Source: Blasia pusilla (Eukaryota > Marchantiophyta > Marchantiopsida > Blasiales). From it: a stretch of DNA of 64,000 nucleotides. The notes under the pieces are model-generated. The model was given only the letters and a program-made list of their open reading frames with translations, did no database searches and had not been told where the DNA came from. The DNA is taken from NCBI GenBank assembly GCA_050084515.1, contig CM114274.1, forward strand, positions 24,924,001-24,988,000, given 5' to 3'. Positions 44,559-56,500 of the stretch are shown piece by piece; position 1 is the stretch's first letter; the number at the start of each line of letters is the position of its first letter. The translations under genes were made by a program, and so were the position numbers.

Positions 44559-47360
44559 GTACGACTTTACTAGTGTTTTCATTGCACGTTTGCGCACCAT
44601 AGGACTATCTTTCTTATGTAAAATAAAAAAGGGCCAGAAAACCAACTCCACTATTGAATCTACATACACTAATGATGCCACATCCACCCATTGCCATGAC
44701 TCTAACAATCAAGCTCCAACCTAACCCTTAAAGACTTAACATGAGAAAGATGGATAGTGAGGGCTATCTCTCAACCATTTATATCTTTGTGAAAAGCTAA
44801 AATAGCTCTTCCCCCAAAATTAACCAAAAAAGATAATTTGTGCGTATAGGTTATTGGTTGAACGTGAACTCAATCAATCGGTCATCTTTCCCGAAATAGA
44901 AAAATAAAGGGATTGTTAGAAACTATGATCCCAACACCATTAAATTATTTCCAATGTGATCCGACCAATTAGGACGAAGTTATGCGCGGAAAACTCACTG
45001 ACTCCCTATATTTTCGACAAGGTAGAGCTTTATATGTCTGCAACAATATACTTGTGCAATTCAACTATAAAATGAAATAATCAGAATGTAGCAAGGACTA
45101 GTAACACATACATTTTTTGCATTTCAACTATAGATGAGATTTTTTTTTCTTGAAGCCCCAAACGGATTTGGATATGTGTCCTTGCTCGATATATGACAAG
45201 GGATCTAAGATTATTCAGAGTATCAAATTAAGTCCCCTAGTAAACTGCCATATTCTCTTGTTACGGCCCCTACATACGCTCCCCAGTTCTTTTCCTCTCC
45301 ATCTCGACTATCCACGTGGCTTCCACATTGTTCACTAATTTCTTTCTCTCCCACCCCTCTCAACAGTTTGTGCTACTCTAGTCCTCTACCACCTTACTTT
45401 TACCTTACATTAAGGTGGGGGGCACACTAGTTCCTTGGAAATGAACTTGTTAAACCCAACCTAAATAGATTATGTCATAGACTTACTTTCATTCGTTAAA
45501 AACGGAATAAAAAAATTAAACTTCATAAAAATTTGAATATAAAAATGCCCACCTCAGCACGTCCATGCCGCGACGTGCTCGGAATCCCACGCCCGTGACA
45601 TGAACGGAATCCCGTCGGTTCGTCCGTTCTCACACACGGCCTCAAACGGACGGGACCGTCTGCCTGCCGGCGGTGGCAGCCGGACGCAATCAATCCATTA
45701 CACGGGCCAAGGAGGTAGCAGTAGCACGGGCAGCAGAGAGGCCGAGGCAAGGAGGTCGGGGGTTCAGAGACAGAGACGCCGAGGCAAGGGCTTCAAGAGA
45801 GGCCGAGGCAAGACGTTGTCGAGCGGTAGGGGCGGAGCTTTGGTGTGTAGGCTCCTCAGGGAATGGATGAATTAGGCGCTGTTCCAAAAGCTGTGAGGGG
45901 CTCCTATTCTGGTGCGTGGGTGCGTGCTTCTCGCGCTGCCTCTCTTTCTTCCGCCTCGATTTGCCGTCCGCCTTTTCGTTCATCATGCTCGATCGAGCCC
46001 TCTTCTGTGCTGCGACTGCCGGACTTGGCACCTCTGGTCGTCCTCGCGATCTCGCGGATTCTGTCGTCGATCGGGCCGTCCAGGCGCGAGCGGGAGGGTT
46101 AGCATAGACGGGGAATTTGATGGAGCAATTGAGCGGTTTAGCGGCTGGAGCGGGCGGATCGAGGGAATTGTTGTGCACGGAGTCGCATTCCCGGTTGTCT
46201 GTGCGGGTTGCCTCCCTGTCGTGAGACGAGCGTCTGCCTCCATGAGGGTAATGTGATAGTTTCTTCTTGCGGTGCTCTTCGAATCCTTTCGAGACGTGAT
46301 TTTTGCGCACGGGAATTACGAGGAAGTCTCTTCTTGTTTTTGGTGGAGACTCTGTCTTCGAGGCTTGAAGAAGCAAGCGATCTCAGGTGCATTGTGCTTG
46401 CGCGTACATATCTGCACTGACGGAGGCGCGGTCAAGCTCTGGCAGAGCTTGGATGTAGCACGGTAGCCATGTAGGTAGCGTCAACTGACGATTCTGTCAT
46501 CGATGAAATATCTGAAGATTGTGATCTACTCAGTGTGCAAGCCGTAGCATTTCTCTCGCTGTGAATTTGATAACCTGGGTATAGAATGAGTATTCGGACA
46601 TGGATGTCCGGATCCGTGATATGTCAAGATCTTTTTTCCACACGTTTGAAGATGGCATTCTCCGCGTCAGAAGTGTGGTTTATCAATGACTCGCAACTTA
46701 CGTGGAGTCAATTGCTTAGAATGTCTCGGGAATTTCGAGCCATCCTATAGCTATCAGCAATTAAAATTATTTCCGTCTTCTGTGTAAGATGACTAGGAAA
46801 GTCATTCTGGTAGATCCAATGTCTGAAGCGTCGGCTCAGGAGTCGGGCTGGATGCAGTATCGCTCACGTGACTCGATTTGAACCTTCTGCAGTCTTCCCT
46901 ATGTTGATGACAAAGGTCTCTATCCGACTTTTTACTGTACTGGAAAGAAACGTAGTACGTAAAGTTTGCGAATGGTGACTAGATGCTTCCACGAAAAGTG
47001 CGTTGGTGATTCTTATATGATGTTTTTTGATAACGTACTTCCGCTGATTTTAGTGAGCTCGGTGATCTCTTCATGCAGGCCCAATCGTTGATCGAAGTTT
47101 TCTGGATGCAATAAAGTATGCGAGCCACTTCCTTTAGTTTCTCTAAGGAATGTCTTAGCGGGCATTCACTGTCAAAAATGGGCGCGGTGTCAAAGGTAGC
47201 CTATTGGGGTTTCACTCACTGCAGATTATGAAAATTGGTTCAGTGCTCTCTATGCACGTGCCAGCTTTTCAAGGAAAGATTCTTACAGTCTGCAAAAATA
47301 GGGAACGAAAAGCAAATTAGGTTAGGCCTATATGGGCAACAAGTCAACAATTCCCCTCGG
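44559..47360. other. intergenic DNA and GC-rich upstream region of the GAUT gene
   Basis: 44.6-45.5 kb is AT-rich with nothing recognisable. 45.55-46.25 kb is GC- and CpG-rich and could be a promoter or distal 5' UTR exon of the next gene. Long open frames there on both strands reflect base composition. No gene is called. Confidence 0.45.
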
Positions 47361-49283
47361 ATGAATCGAAGGCTGAGCGATGGTCGGAGGTCTGCCCGGC
47401 GTCGCTTCTCTTTCACGTCTGTACTGCTACTTGCAGGGTTTTTCAGCTTCTGCTATTTGATATTCTATGTTCCGAAACTCCTTCCTTCTCGGCATTCGCC
47501 ACAGCCTTATGGAAGTACTGAAAGCTCTACACCTGGGGTAAGTTATCCTGCTTTTAGAACCAGTTCATTGTGTTTTTTCTCAGTGCTTGCAATATTAATC
47601 TCGAGGAGAAGCTGGAATGAAAGAGTCTCAGTTTAGAAAGCACCTTTGGTTGGGGCCAGTCTTGGACTGATCACACTATCTTGAAGTTCAGCTCAAGTGA
47701 GGGAGCTCACGTTTGTGCGGTCATCATAAGCCTTCCCCTCTCTTGGAACTTGAACAATTTGCTATTTTGAATGTGGTTACAGTTAGAGGACCATCATTCA
47801 GTGAAGGAAGTGTAACAAAATGTGCTTTGTCCAGGTGGATAATCCGAAGCGAGCCTCAATGGGTTCATTGGAGACTTCTGATATGTTCAGCCCAGCCTCT
47901 GTGGTGAGGCAGATTGGAGATCAGATGACTCTGGCCAAGGCTTATGTGGTGATGGCAAAGGAAAACAGCAATTATGGACTGGCTTGGGAGTTGAGTGCAC
48001 AGATTCGTGCATGTCAGCAACTTCTTTCACAGGCTGCGATTAGTGGCAGGTTTGTTTCATTCAGAGAAGCCGAACCAGTGATGAAGGCGTTGTCTGCCTT
48101 GACTGTACAAGCGAAGGAACTTCACTATGACAGTGCTACGATGATAATGAAATTGAAAGCCCAAATGCAAGCTCTGGAAGAGCGTGCCAATGCGGCCACT
48201 GCTCAGAGCACTGTCTTTGGACAGCTTGCAGCAGAGGCTGTTCCTAAGGGCTTACATTGCTTGGGGATGCGCTTGGGTATGTTATGGGCATCAACAGGTG
48301 ATGTAAGAGATCAAGCGGAGAGTCGCAAGCATGATAGCAGATTGAAAGATAATAAGCTTTATCATTTCTGTGTGTTCTCTGACAATGTCTTGGCCACCAA
48401 TGTGGTTGTGAACTCAACCATCCAAAATTCGCCCCATCCAGACCGCCTAGTCTTTCATCTTGTTACAGACCACATGAACTATGGAGCTATGCAAGCATGG
48501 TTTGCTCTTATTGATCTACATGGTGCCGCTGTAGAAGTGCAAAACATAGATGATTTCACCTGGTTGAACTCATCATATGTCCCTGTACTCAAGCAGCTGG
48601 AGGATGCAGAAACCCGGAGTTATTATTTCAAGTCTGGGTCTGTGGACTCTAAAGGCACGTTGAAATTCCGCAATCCGAAGTACTTGTCCATGCTCAATCA
48701 CCTACGCTTCTATATTCCAGAGGTGTATCCAGACCTAAAGAAGGTTGTGTTTCTAGACGATGATGTCGTGGTACAAAAAGATCTGGCCGGGCTTTTCTCT
48801 TTAGATCTGCATGGCAATGTGAATGGCGCTGTGGAAACATGTTTGGAGAGCTTCCACCGTTTTCACAAGTATCTCAACTTCTCAGATCACCGGATCACCT
48901 CCCTCTTTGACCCAGAGTCATGTGGATGGGCGTTTGGTATGAACGTTTTCGATCTTGATGCATGGAAGGCAGCGAATGTGACGAACAAATACCACTATTG
49001 GCAGGAGCAAAATGTGGATAGAACTCTTTGGAAGTTGGGGACTTTACCTCCTGGTCTACTTACTTTCTATGGACTTACATATGCACTCAATCCCCGGTGG
49101 CATGTTTTGGGTTTAGGTTATGATGCTAACATTGACAATCAGTTAATTGAAAATGGAGCTGTGGTTCACTTCAATGGGAACATGAAGCCCTGGTTGAAGC
49201 TAGCCATGAGTAGATACAAGCCTCTATGGGAAAAGTATGTCGACTTCTCCATGTCTTATGTGCAACAGTGCAACATTCATTGA
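47361..49283 (+). CDS. galacturonosyltransferase-like (GAUT), GT8 family (2 exons)
   Basis: Golgi type II membrane enzyme of the GAUT branch of GT8, which builds homogalacturonan pectin from UDP-galacturonate. Exons 47361-47537 and 47835-49283 give 541 aa. A short basic cytoplasmic tail (RRSARRR) is followed by a single membrane anchor at residues ~19-38, then a stem with a predicted helical region and the catalytic domain. The metal-binding DDD (FLDDDVVV) is at residues 367-369, HVLGLGYD at ~482 and HFNGNMKPW at ~504, all hallmarks of GAUTs. Length and the last motifs fit the GAUT8-11 group best, but the member cannot be fixed by eye. The start is the first ATG that places the basic tail and anchor in register; an upstream open stretch in the same frame is probably 5' UTR. 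Having one large second exon is fewer exons than I recall for most angiosperm GAUTs. Confidence 0.93.
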
Positions 49284-51908
49284 TAGTTGGGTCATGCAAT
49301 TGATCACGGCTTGTCCTCACACCTCATCTGTCAACGCCATTCTTTAGTGGGCTCATTGTAACATGACGATTTTTTTGCTAGTGGAGCCGTTTCTATTTCA
49401 TAGGTGGAATAATAACCGCCCAGATTTTTGTACGTAAGCCAAGAATTTTCAATGTGAGGATGGACAGCACCACGTACTGTGGTTCTCAATGGACCGACCA
49501 GGTTTGGTATTTCCTCCACATATTCTGAAATCTCCATGCTGGTAATTCTGATTTATGTGTTGATCCATGTGTTTCTCCTGTCTTTCATCAAGTTGGCCCA
49601 GCAGTTCAGTGCTTGAATGGATAGTAGTGTGTGAATGCAGTCAACCCTGGGTCTTTGAGTCTAGCCCAGTCATCAGTGCGACAATCGATTCATGATGTGA
49701 AGGTTTGTGGGGACCCGGTTGTAGACCCATCTTCTCAGCATTATGTTGACCTCTGACTCTCGAGTCCCTTCCTCGTCACTATCTGTAAATGACTTCACTA
49801 TCTCTTGATCACTTGATCAAGAGATAGTGTGATTTGATTCTCCAAAAGAAGTGAGGCGTTTGTTTTTCTTTTGTGGGTTTTGTCTACTTGCTCTCCATAC
49901 TTCCTCTCTTATGGATTGGAATTTCGTCTGGTCTAATTTGCTATTTACTCGCTGTTTACTCCTTTCCTGTTGGTCTGCTTGTTTCTGGTGTCAAGCAACA
50001 GCAGGACTGCATTAACCAACTATGATCTGACTAGGATCATATGACTTGGCTAAAATATTAGTGCGGAGGTTTTGTTTGAGCTCTAAATGGTACCCACTAT
50101 TGTAGCTGATGAAGTTTGCGGCAGTGTGAAGAGGTAACCTTCATTGGACGAGTTTTTTCTTGTCCCTGGATTGATGGTTTTTGAGGTAATCACCGTCACA
50201 CCATACTTGCGGTTTATGAGTCCTGGATTGGAGATTGATCTTCTCTGGATTTGTATTGCAGCGATCTCATCATGTTGGTCGGGCTCACTCCTTTCCTCTC
50301 CCTCTACTTAATTGCTTCCTTTTTCTCCTTGGTATTCTTCTTAATGCCAGGGCCTCACCCATTATTCTTTTGGTCTCTCAACAACTTGAGTATGTACTAG
50401 ATGTACCCCTGCATGCTTTTGGACTTGCTTCCTTAGATCCTGTGTTAGCCTACCATGGAGATGACAAGGCTCTCGTGGGAACTCATTCTTGTACTGGGCT
50501 GGAACAAACTGGTTTGTAGCGAGGTGCTTTGTCTTCACCAATCCATTTCCTTGTGCGTCAAGGGTAGTATGCTGATGTTTCTGAGCAATTGTTTTGTTGA
50601 AGCCAAACCTACTTGAATTTGCTACGCGAAGTTTTAGGAATTAGTTCCTGAGGTCATGCCTTCCTGCAAATGTCTTAGCAGTGTGCACAGCCATCCCAGA
50701 ACATGACATACATTGGTAGGAGGGTACTATTTACAAATGTTTGAAGGAACATTGTCAAGAGTGGATGTGGGAGGTAGACAGTTCCATCCTCTTGAGTACG
50801 ATGTTCACTGTCTTGTCCATAATTTTTTAATCTTGTAATTTACAATATGGAGACCTCCGATACTAGACCAAAGGTTGGTTACAGAGATGGTGAAACTTGG
50901 GCATCTGTCAATCAGCATGTTGTGCCAGTCACCCGGACGTCCTCTTGCTTAGGCAGTTGGTTTTTAGTGTTCGACATATAGATGAAACACGTATGGATGA
51001 AAGGGTTACGGTCAGACCAAGCCAAAAAGAGTCTATTGGTTTTGGGCATAGAAAAATCCAGAGGGAAATGGTTATTCCAAAAGAGGCCGCAAAGTAGAAC
51101 TGTCAAGGAGGAGAGAAGGCATGATAATCCTTTTGTTCTGCTTGGTGGAAAGTGTCAACGACCAGAGAAAGTTTGTCTAGTTGTAATTGAGGATACAAGT
51201 GTGTGGCTTCCTAATCTTCATACTTTATATGTTGGTTTCAAGTCGGTTTCCGACCATATGTATTGCTGGAGAACGTCTTCTTGCTGGGGGCTGTCTTGCT
51301 TTGAGATCACTTTTAATTTTGTATAATTCCCTGTACAACATGGACTCCACATTGATACAAGGGTGTGAGGAGGTCGTCCCGCAGCTGACGAGATAGATTA
51401 CATTGTGAGAAATTTCTTGTCCCAAATATATCAGGATACAAGAAACTTTTAGAGCTCTTGCATGGGATGCATTGGGGTGCGGGAAGATTTGGTGATGGGT
51501 TATTTGGGGTCTTAAGGGAATTAATCTATTATGGAGTGGCTGGTACATGATGTGTTAAAGATGTTGGCTTGTAATCTATGTATCCCAAACCCACCTGAAA
51601 ATGTAATCATCCCCAATGAACTTGTCAATGCCCTGTCAGCTTATGGATTTGGAAGAGTGGTTTTAGTTCACTCATTAATGGATGATTTCTGGTTTGCCAT
51701 TTTGTTGGACATATTCTAACAACACTATCATTTATAAAACACTTTTAGAGTCACTTGAATCTGCATGGTCATGTAGTGTGCCAAGATTAGCTTGAGAACG
51801 ATTTCATGAGAGTGAGTAGGGACATTTTTTTCTGTTTGTACGATCCAAACATTTATTGTTGGCAACCTTATATGCATAATCCAAACAATTAAAAACCCTC
51901 GGCGGATG
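49284..51908. other. 3' UTR and intergenic, no gene seen
   Basis: Unique sequence of mixed composition. Open stretches up to about 114 codons (50982-51326) lack recognisable domains. Confidence 0.5.
49796..49829. repeat. hairpin with 16-bp perfect arms, 2-nt loop
   Basis: CACTATCTCTTGATCA and its exact reverse complement, separated by CT. It lies about 0.5 kb downstream of the GAUT stop. Confidence 0.9.
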
Positions 51909-52643
51909 CTAACACTTGTCTACACTTTGGCGGCGATACAGGCCATTTTAAAAGAGATTTTTATGGAAAAAATTCTCTTAAAAAATTTGAAGTTAATAGT
52001 GGAAATTTGAAGATAATAGTGCATTGCAAGGACAACATTATAGTAGGACAGATAGTAAGGTGAAAACAATTTTGCTTCTTTATTCACATTTGACTTGTGA
52101 AATAGAGATAATATATACTACTAGTGTGAATCCGGTGTCATGAGTGAATACTAATCATGTTGTACACAAATCTATATTATTATTAACGAACTTTTTCTCA
52201 TTCATACCTCCTCCTCATTCGACAATGGTCAATCAAATTTGATTTTTTTTTCTTCGTGCCATCCTAAAATATGTTTTTTGTCATATGGTTGTGGTTTATG
52301 GTTCATGAGAGCTAATTATGGAGATTTTGAAATCTACACTAGCACCTCATGCTAGTGTAGATTTTTTTTTTATGTTTGTGGAAGAGAACATGTGTACAAC
52401 ATGATTAGTATTCACTCATGACACCAGATTCACACTAGTAGTATATATTATCTCCATTTCACAAGTCAAATGTAAATAAAGAAGCAAAATTGTTTTCACC
52501 TTACTATCTGTCCTACTATAATGTTGTCCTTGCAATGCACTATTAACTTCAAATTTTTTAAGAGAATTTTTTCCATAAAAATCTCTTTTAAAATGGCCTG
52601 CATCGCCGCCAAATAAACCCTCGGAAGTCAAGACAAGTGTTAG
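51909..52643. mobile_element. long fold-back element with ~250-bp inverted arms
   Basis: The left arm (51909-52168) is repeated in inverted orientation at 52391-52643 with few mismatches; the left arm carries a ~24-bp local duplication (near 52000-52022), and near their outer ends the arms are offset by a small insertion. The arms surround a 222-bp spacer that itself holds a 15-bp-arm hairpin (52330-52364). No open frame is present. Candidates are a non-autonomous DNA transposon (fold-back or long-TIR MITE) or an inverted duplication that could be a source of small RNA. Target-site duplications could not be fixed. Confidence 0.8.
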
Positions 52644-53010
52644 TATATATTAGTTCTATTTCACGAACATATCTTGTTGTTCATAGATTAAAGAATATTT
52701 TTTTGGTCCAATTGTCAAGTGTCAAACAAAAAAGTATTTGTAAATTAAAAAGACATTTTTTCAATAATAATATAAATTAAAGTTTCTAATATAAAACATC
52801 TTACCTCATATTTGAAATAGAAAAAATTTAAATATTATTAATGAAAAGATTATAAATAAGAAGGAAAATAATTGTAAAACTGAACTATTTTACGGTTTAG
52901 AAAACTTTGAAATCCCACCCCACATATCGAGATCAGCCGACCATTCTCCATTCCCCTAAACCCGAAACCCCACTCTAGCCCCTTCACTAGTCTGGATAAA
53001 CAGTGAAGAT
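52644..53010. other. AT-rich to GC-rich transition upstream of the dipeptidase gene
   Basis: AT-rich to about 52880, then GC-rising sequence. No gene seen. Confidence 0.4.
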
Positions 53011-53050
53011 GGGTTACCACAGAACTTACTGCGAAGTTCGGTGGTAACCC
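53011..53050. repeat. 40-nt hairpin
   Basis: GGGTTACCAC pairs with GTGGTAACCC, and an inner GAACTT pairs with AAGTTC. It lies about 0.5 kb upstream of the dipeptidase start. Confidence 0.85.
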
Positions 53051-53224
53051 GTAAACTCCTCTCTCCCGTTTCATCGACTCTCAAAGAATCCACCACATAC
53101 GTGAAACGAACCCTAGCTAGCTAGCGGAACCGGCCCCATCCGACCGACGACGCCCTAGGCACACCCCCGTCCTCGGAACCCCTGAACGAGAATCCCATCC
53201 AAACACTACTTCTTAGACGTGGAG

Positions 53225-53420
53225 TCGATCCACCGCAGGAGGGGAAGAAAACCTCCACAATCGAAATCGATCCGTCGCAGGAGGGGAAGAAAACCTCAAC
53301 AAATCGAAATCGATCCGTCGCAGGAGGGGAAGAAAACCTCCATAATCGGAATCGATCCGTCGCACGAGGGGAAGGGATCTTCCATCTATCGATGCATCGC
53401 ACGAGGGGAAGAAAACCTCA
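53225..53420. repeat. minisatellite, ~42-43-bp period, five copies
   Basis: The word CGCAGGAGGGGAAG (CGCACGAGGGGAAG in the last two) starts at 53234, 53276, 53319, 53361 and 53398, with ATCGAAATCGATCCGT between. It ends about 110 bp before the chosen start codon, in the likely 5' UTR or promoter of the dipeptidase gene, and is followed by a GAG-rich tract (about 53500-53522). Confidence 0.9.
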
Positions 53421-53526
53421 ATTCCTGATGGAAAGTCCATCGGGAATAGGAGAAAGGAGTCTGAAGGACTGGAGGACGTGAAGGTCACGAGCGGGCCCGA
53501 GGAGGAGGAGGAGGAGGAGGAGGTTG

Positions 53527-56500
53527 ATGGCGCTCAAGACGTTTATGTCGACGCCTTGGCGATCGTGTGGGAGGCGGAAGAATCGCACGAGCGCGAGAGT
53601 CGTGCCTCAGCTCTCGCAGATCGCACGCCTTCTTATTGTCACTGTCTGCCTCTGTGCTCTGCCATCGGACTCCGACTCGTCGTCGTCCATCAGGTTCTCT
53701 CAACGTCGTCACCTCTCGGAAGCGGCAGCGGAATCGGCCGATGGCACTCGACTCCTCTTCTCGGAAGCGGCTGCGGAATCGGAGGATGGCACTCGACTTC
53801 TCCTCGCGGATAGGGCGGCGGAGTCGATCGATGTAGCGGACGACGGCAACGGGAGGACAAGGCCTGAATCTGGAGCCGCGTTCTGTGGTGCTGTTGGCGC
53901 AGAGAGAGGAGGTGATGGCGGTGGCGATGGCGTTTCTGGATCCATGATGGAGTCGTCGAGGGTAGAGAACGAAGCAGATGGTTTTGGATCGCGGGAGAGG
54001 GAAGCTGCGATGGATTCTTCGGTGGAAGAGGAGGAGGCCAAAGTAGATGGCAGTGGAGTTTCTGGAAGCCTTAGGAGTCTCAAGAGCTCCGGCGGACGAG
54101 TTCAGGAAGAGGAGGAATGCGCACATAATCTCCAACGCTCCAACTGTTCGGTGGTAGAGAAAGGACGAGGAGAAGATTCAATGGTTTTGCTTCTGAATGG
54201 GTTGGTGTACACCCCAACGCCTATAGGAAAGCGACATATACTCCTGGCTGGTAGCTCCATAGTTTCGATCTTCACGGATGAGGAATTCTCTTGGGAGAAT
54301 CTTGTGGGGCTCCCCGTTACTGTCACGGATATCGAAGGGTCGGTGGTGGTTCCCGGTCTCATCGACATTCATGTGCACATTACAGGGGGAGGTGGCGAAA
54401 TGGGACCGGCCAGTCGAACCCCAGAGGCCGGTCTGTCGGAGCTCGTAGAAGGAGGTCTCACCACCCTTATCGGCGTCCTGGGCACTGATGGCGTATCTCG
54501 AAGGTGTGATTATATATATTGATTTTTTCTTTTCCTTCTTTTTTTAGGCCTCCTTCACTTCAGATGGCTGTCAAATGTTTGAAGTCTCCTTCCTCAGATG
54601 AATGTGAGAAGGCTCCTTCCTGAGATGCTCACTATCAAATGTTAGAAGTCTCCATCTTCAGATGCTTAAATTTGAGAAGGCTCCTCCTGCAGATAGCCTC
54701 TCTCAAATGTGATTAATCTCCTTGAGATGGTTGGCAAATGTGAAAATTCTCCGTCTTCAATTGTCTGTCAAGTGTGAGAAGTCTCCTTCTTCAGATGGTT
54801 GTCAAATGTGAGTGAAACTGCGCAAGTTGTGATTGGGGTGTGAAGCAGAAGTCACAATTAACTCCATGAATCGGGGGTGGTACAGCCTTGAAAACCTGCG
54901 TGTTAAAGCTGCTTCCCTCCGAAAGGAAGGGCTCACTGCTTTCATGTGGAGTGGATGCTACAGAGTGCCATCCCCAACAATCACTGGCACAATTGTCAGT
55001 GACTTGATTCTCATCGACGAAGTGGTGGGTGCAGGAGAGATAGCTATCAGTGACCATCGATGTAGCTGGGCCAGTTCTAATGTAAGTTGTAGCCATTCCC
55101 TGCCATTTTGTTCTACAAACTTTTTTTTTACTTCAAAACAGCACTTGTGACTTGAAAGTATCATGGATAGAAAAGTGATGTTTCACAGTTCCCTTGTTCT
55201 GATGGATGGGTTGATGTTTACTTGCTGAAGATCGCTGCTATCAAGAATAGATGGAGAGGCTTACCTTCGATGTGTCTCTGGGCTTTCTTGTGGCAGGAAC
55301 TGGTGAAATTAGTTTCAGATGCACGGGTGGGAGGGATGCTCTCTGGCAAAGCAGGGCTGGTGTACTTTCACATGGGAGATGCGCCATCGATGCTGGACCC
55401 TTTGTGGGAACTGATGAACATCAGCCAGGGTGCAATTCCGATCACTCAAATGCTTCCAACTCACATTTCCAGAACTCCGGCCCTCTTGGAGGTTTTGGAC
55501 TTCACCCTGGTTCCTTTACTCCGCGTCCATTGAGGATTTGGGCAACCTGCACTGCATGATCAACTAACTTGTGCTGCGTTTGTTAAGGCTGCAGAGATTT
55601 GGATTCGAGAGGGTGGACTCGTGGATCTCACTTCTGACCAGGAAGATGAGAGCGAAACGTTCAATGCGTTGATAAACTGGGCCAGCAAAGGGAGTGTTGC
55701 CCTGGAGCAGGTCTCCATTTCCTCTGATGGATTTGGATCTCTACCGAGGTTTGATTCAAAAGGAAAGCTGATTGGGTATGGCATTGCCTCTCCCATTGCT
55801 AACTTGAATATGATTCGGAGACTAGTTCTGGAAGCTGGCTGGACTCTCGAACAAGCTCTGACCTTGAGCACAACCAACCCTGCAAAATTCTTGTCACTGG
55901 AGAGGAAAGGTGGGTGGTTGCTTTCTCTTTCTCTGTCTACCCTTGTCTTGCTATGGAACCTGGCTCAAGATGAAGTATGGGACAGCTGTGGTTCCCTTGA
56001 ATCCCAAAAGAAGTAGTTTGAGAATTGAATTAAACTCCTGCACCTTGTGGGATGGTGGGGATGAAACCTCCGATCACGACCTGGTGGCCTGTGGAAAAAA
56101 ATTATTGTGAACATTGGTTAGCTGATACCCCCAGTGCTGTTCATCACATACAATAGCCTAGACTTACCACCCAAAGCTGGTGCACTTGTCCATAAAGTGG
56201 ATTGGGGATCCAATCAGGTAAGATAGAGTTTCTTGGTTGATACCTGGAAGCTTCATACGAACACTCTGTATGGTCAGGACTCACACATTAGGGAGAGTCT
56301 CCTTTCTGTCATAGAGTATGTTCTTCACCCATCCTAGTCTATAACAAGACTAAGTCAGCTTTCAAAGTCTATGGTGGCAAGGCTATGATAGCTACTAAGT
56401 AATGAGTAATGTCTCATTTCTCTGCATCCTCTATTATCAGACAATCCTCTCACTGGCTACAGATTTCAGACATGACGGCATCCTCAGGTAGATATCCTCG

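Noticed and set aside
45690-46376. Minus-strand open frame of 228 codons in GC-rich DNA
   Set aside because: Biased composition (Ala, Ser, Arg), overlapped by equally long frames on the other strand, no domain. More likely the GC-rich upstream region of the GAUT gene.
53485-54135. Minus-strand open frame of 216 codons
   Set aside because: Antisense to dipeptidase exon 1; Ser/Arg/Pro-rich composition from the GAG-rich sense strand; no domain.
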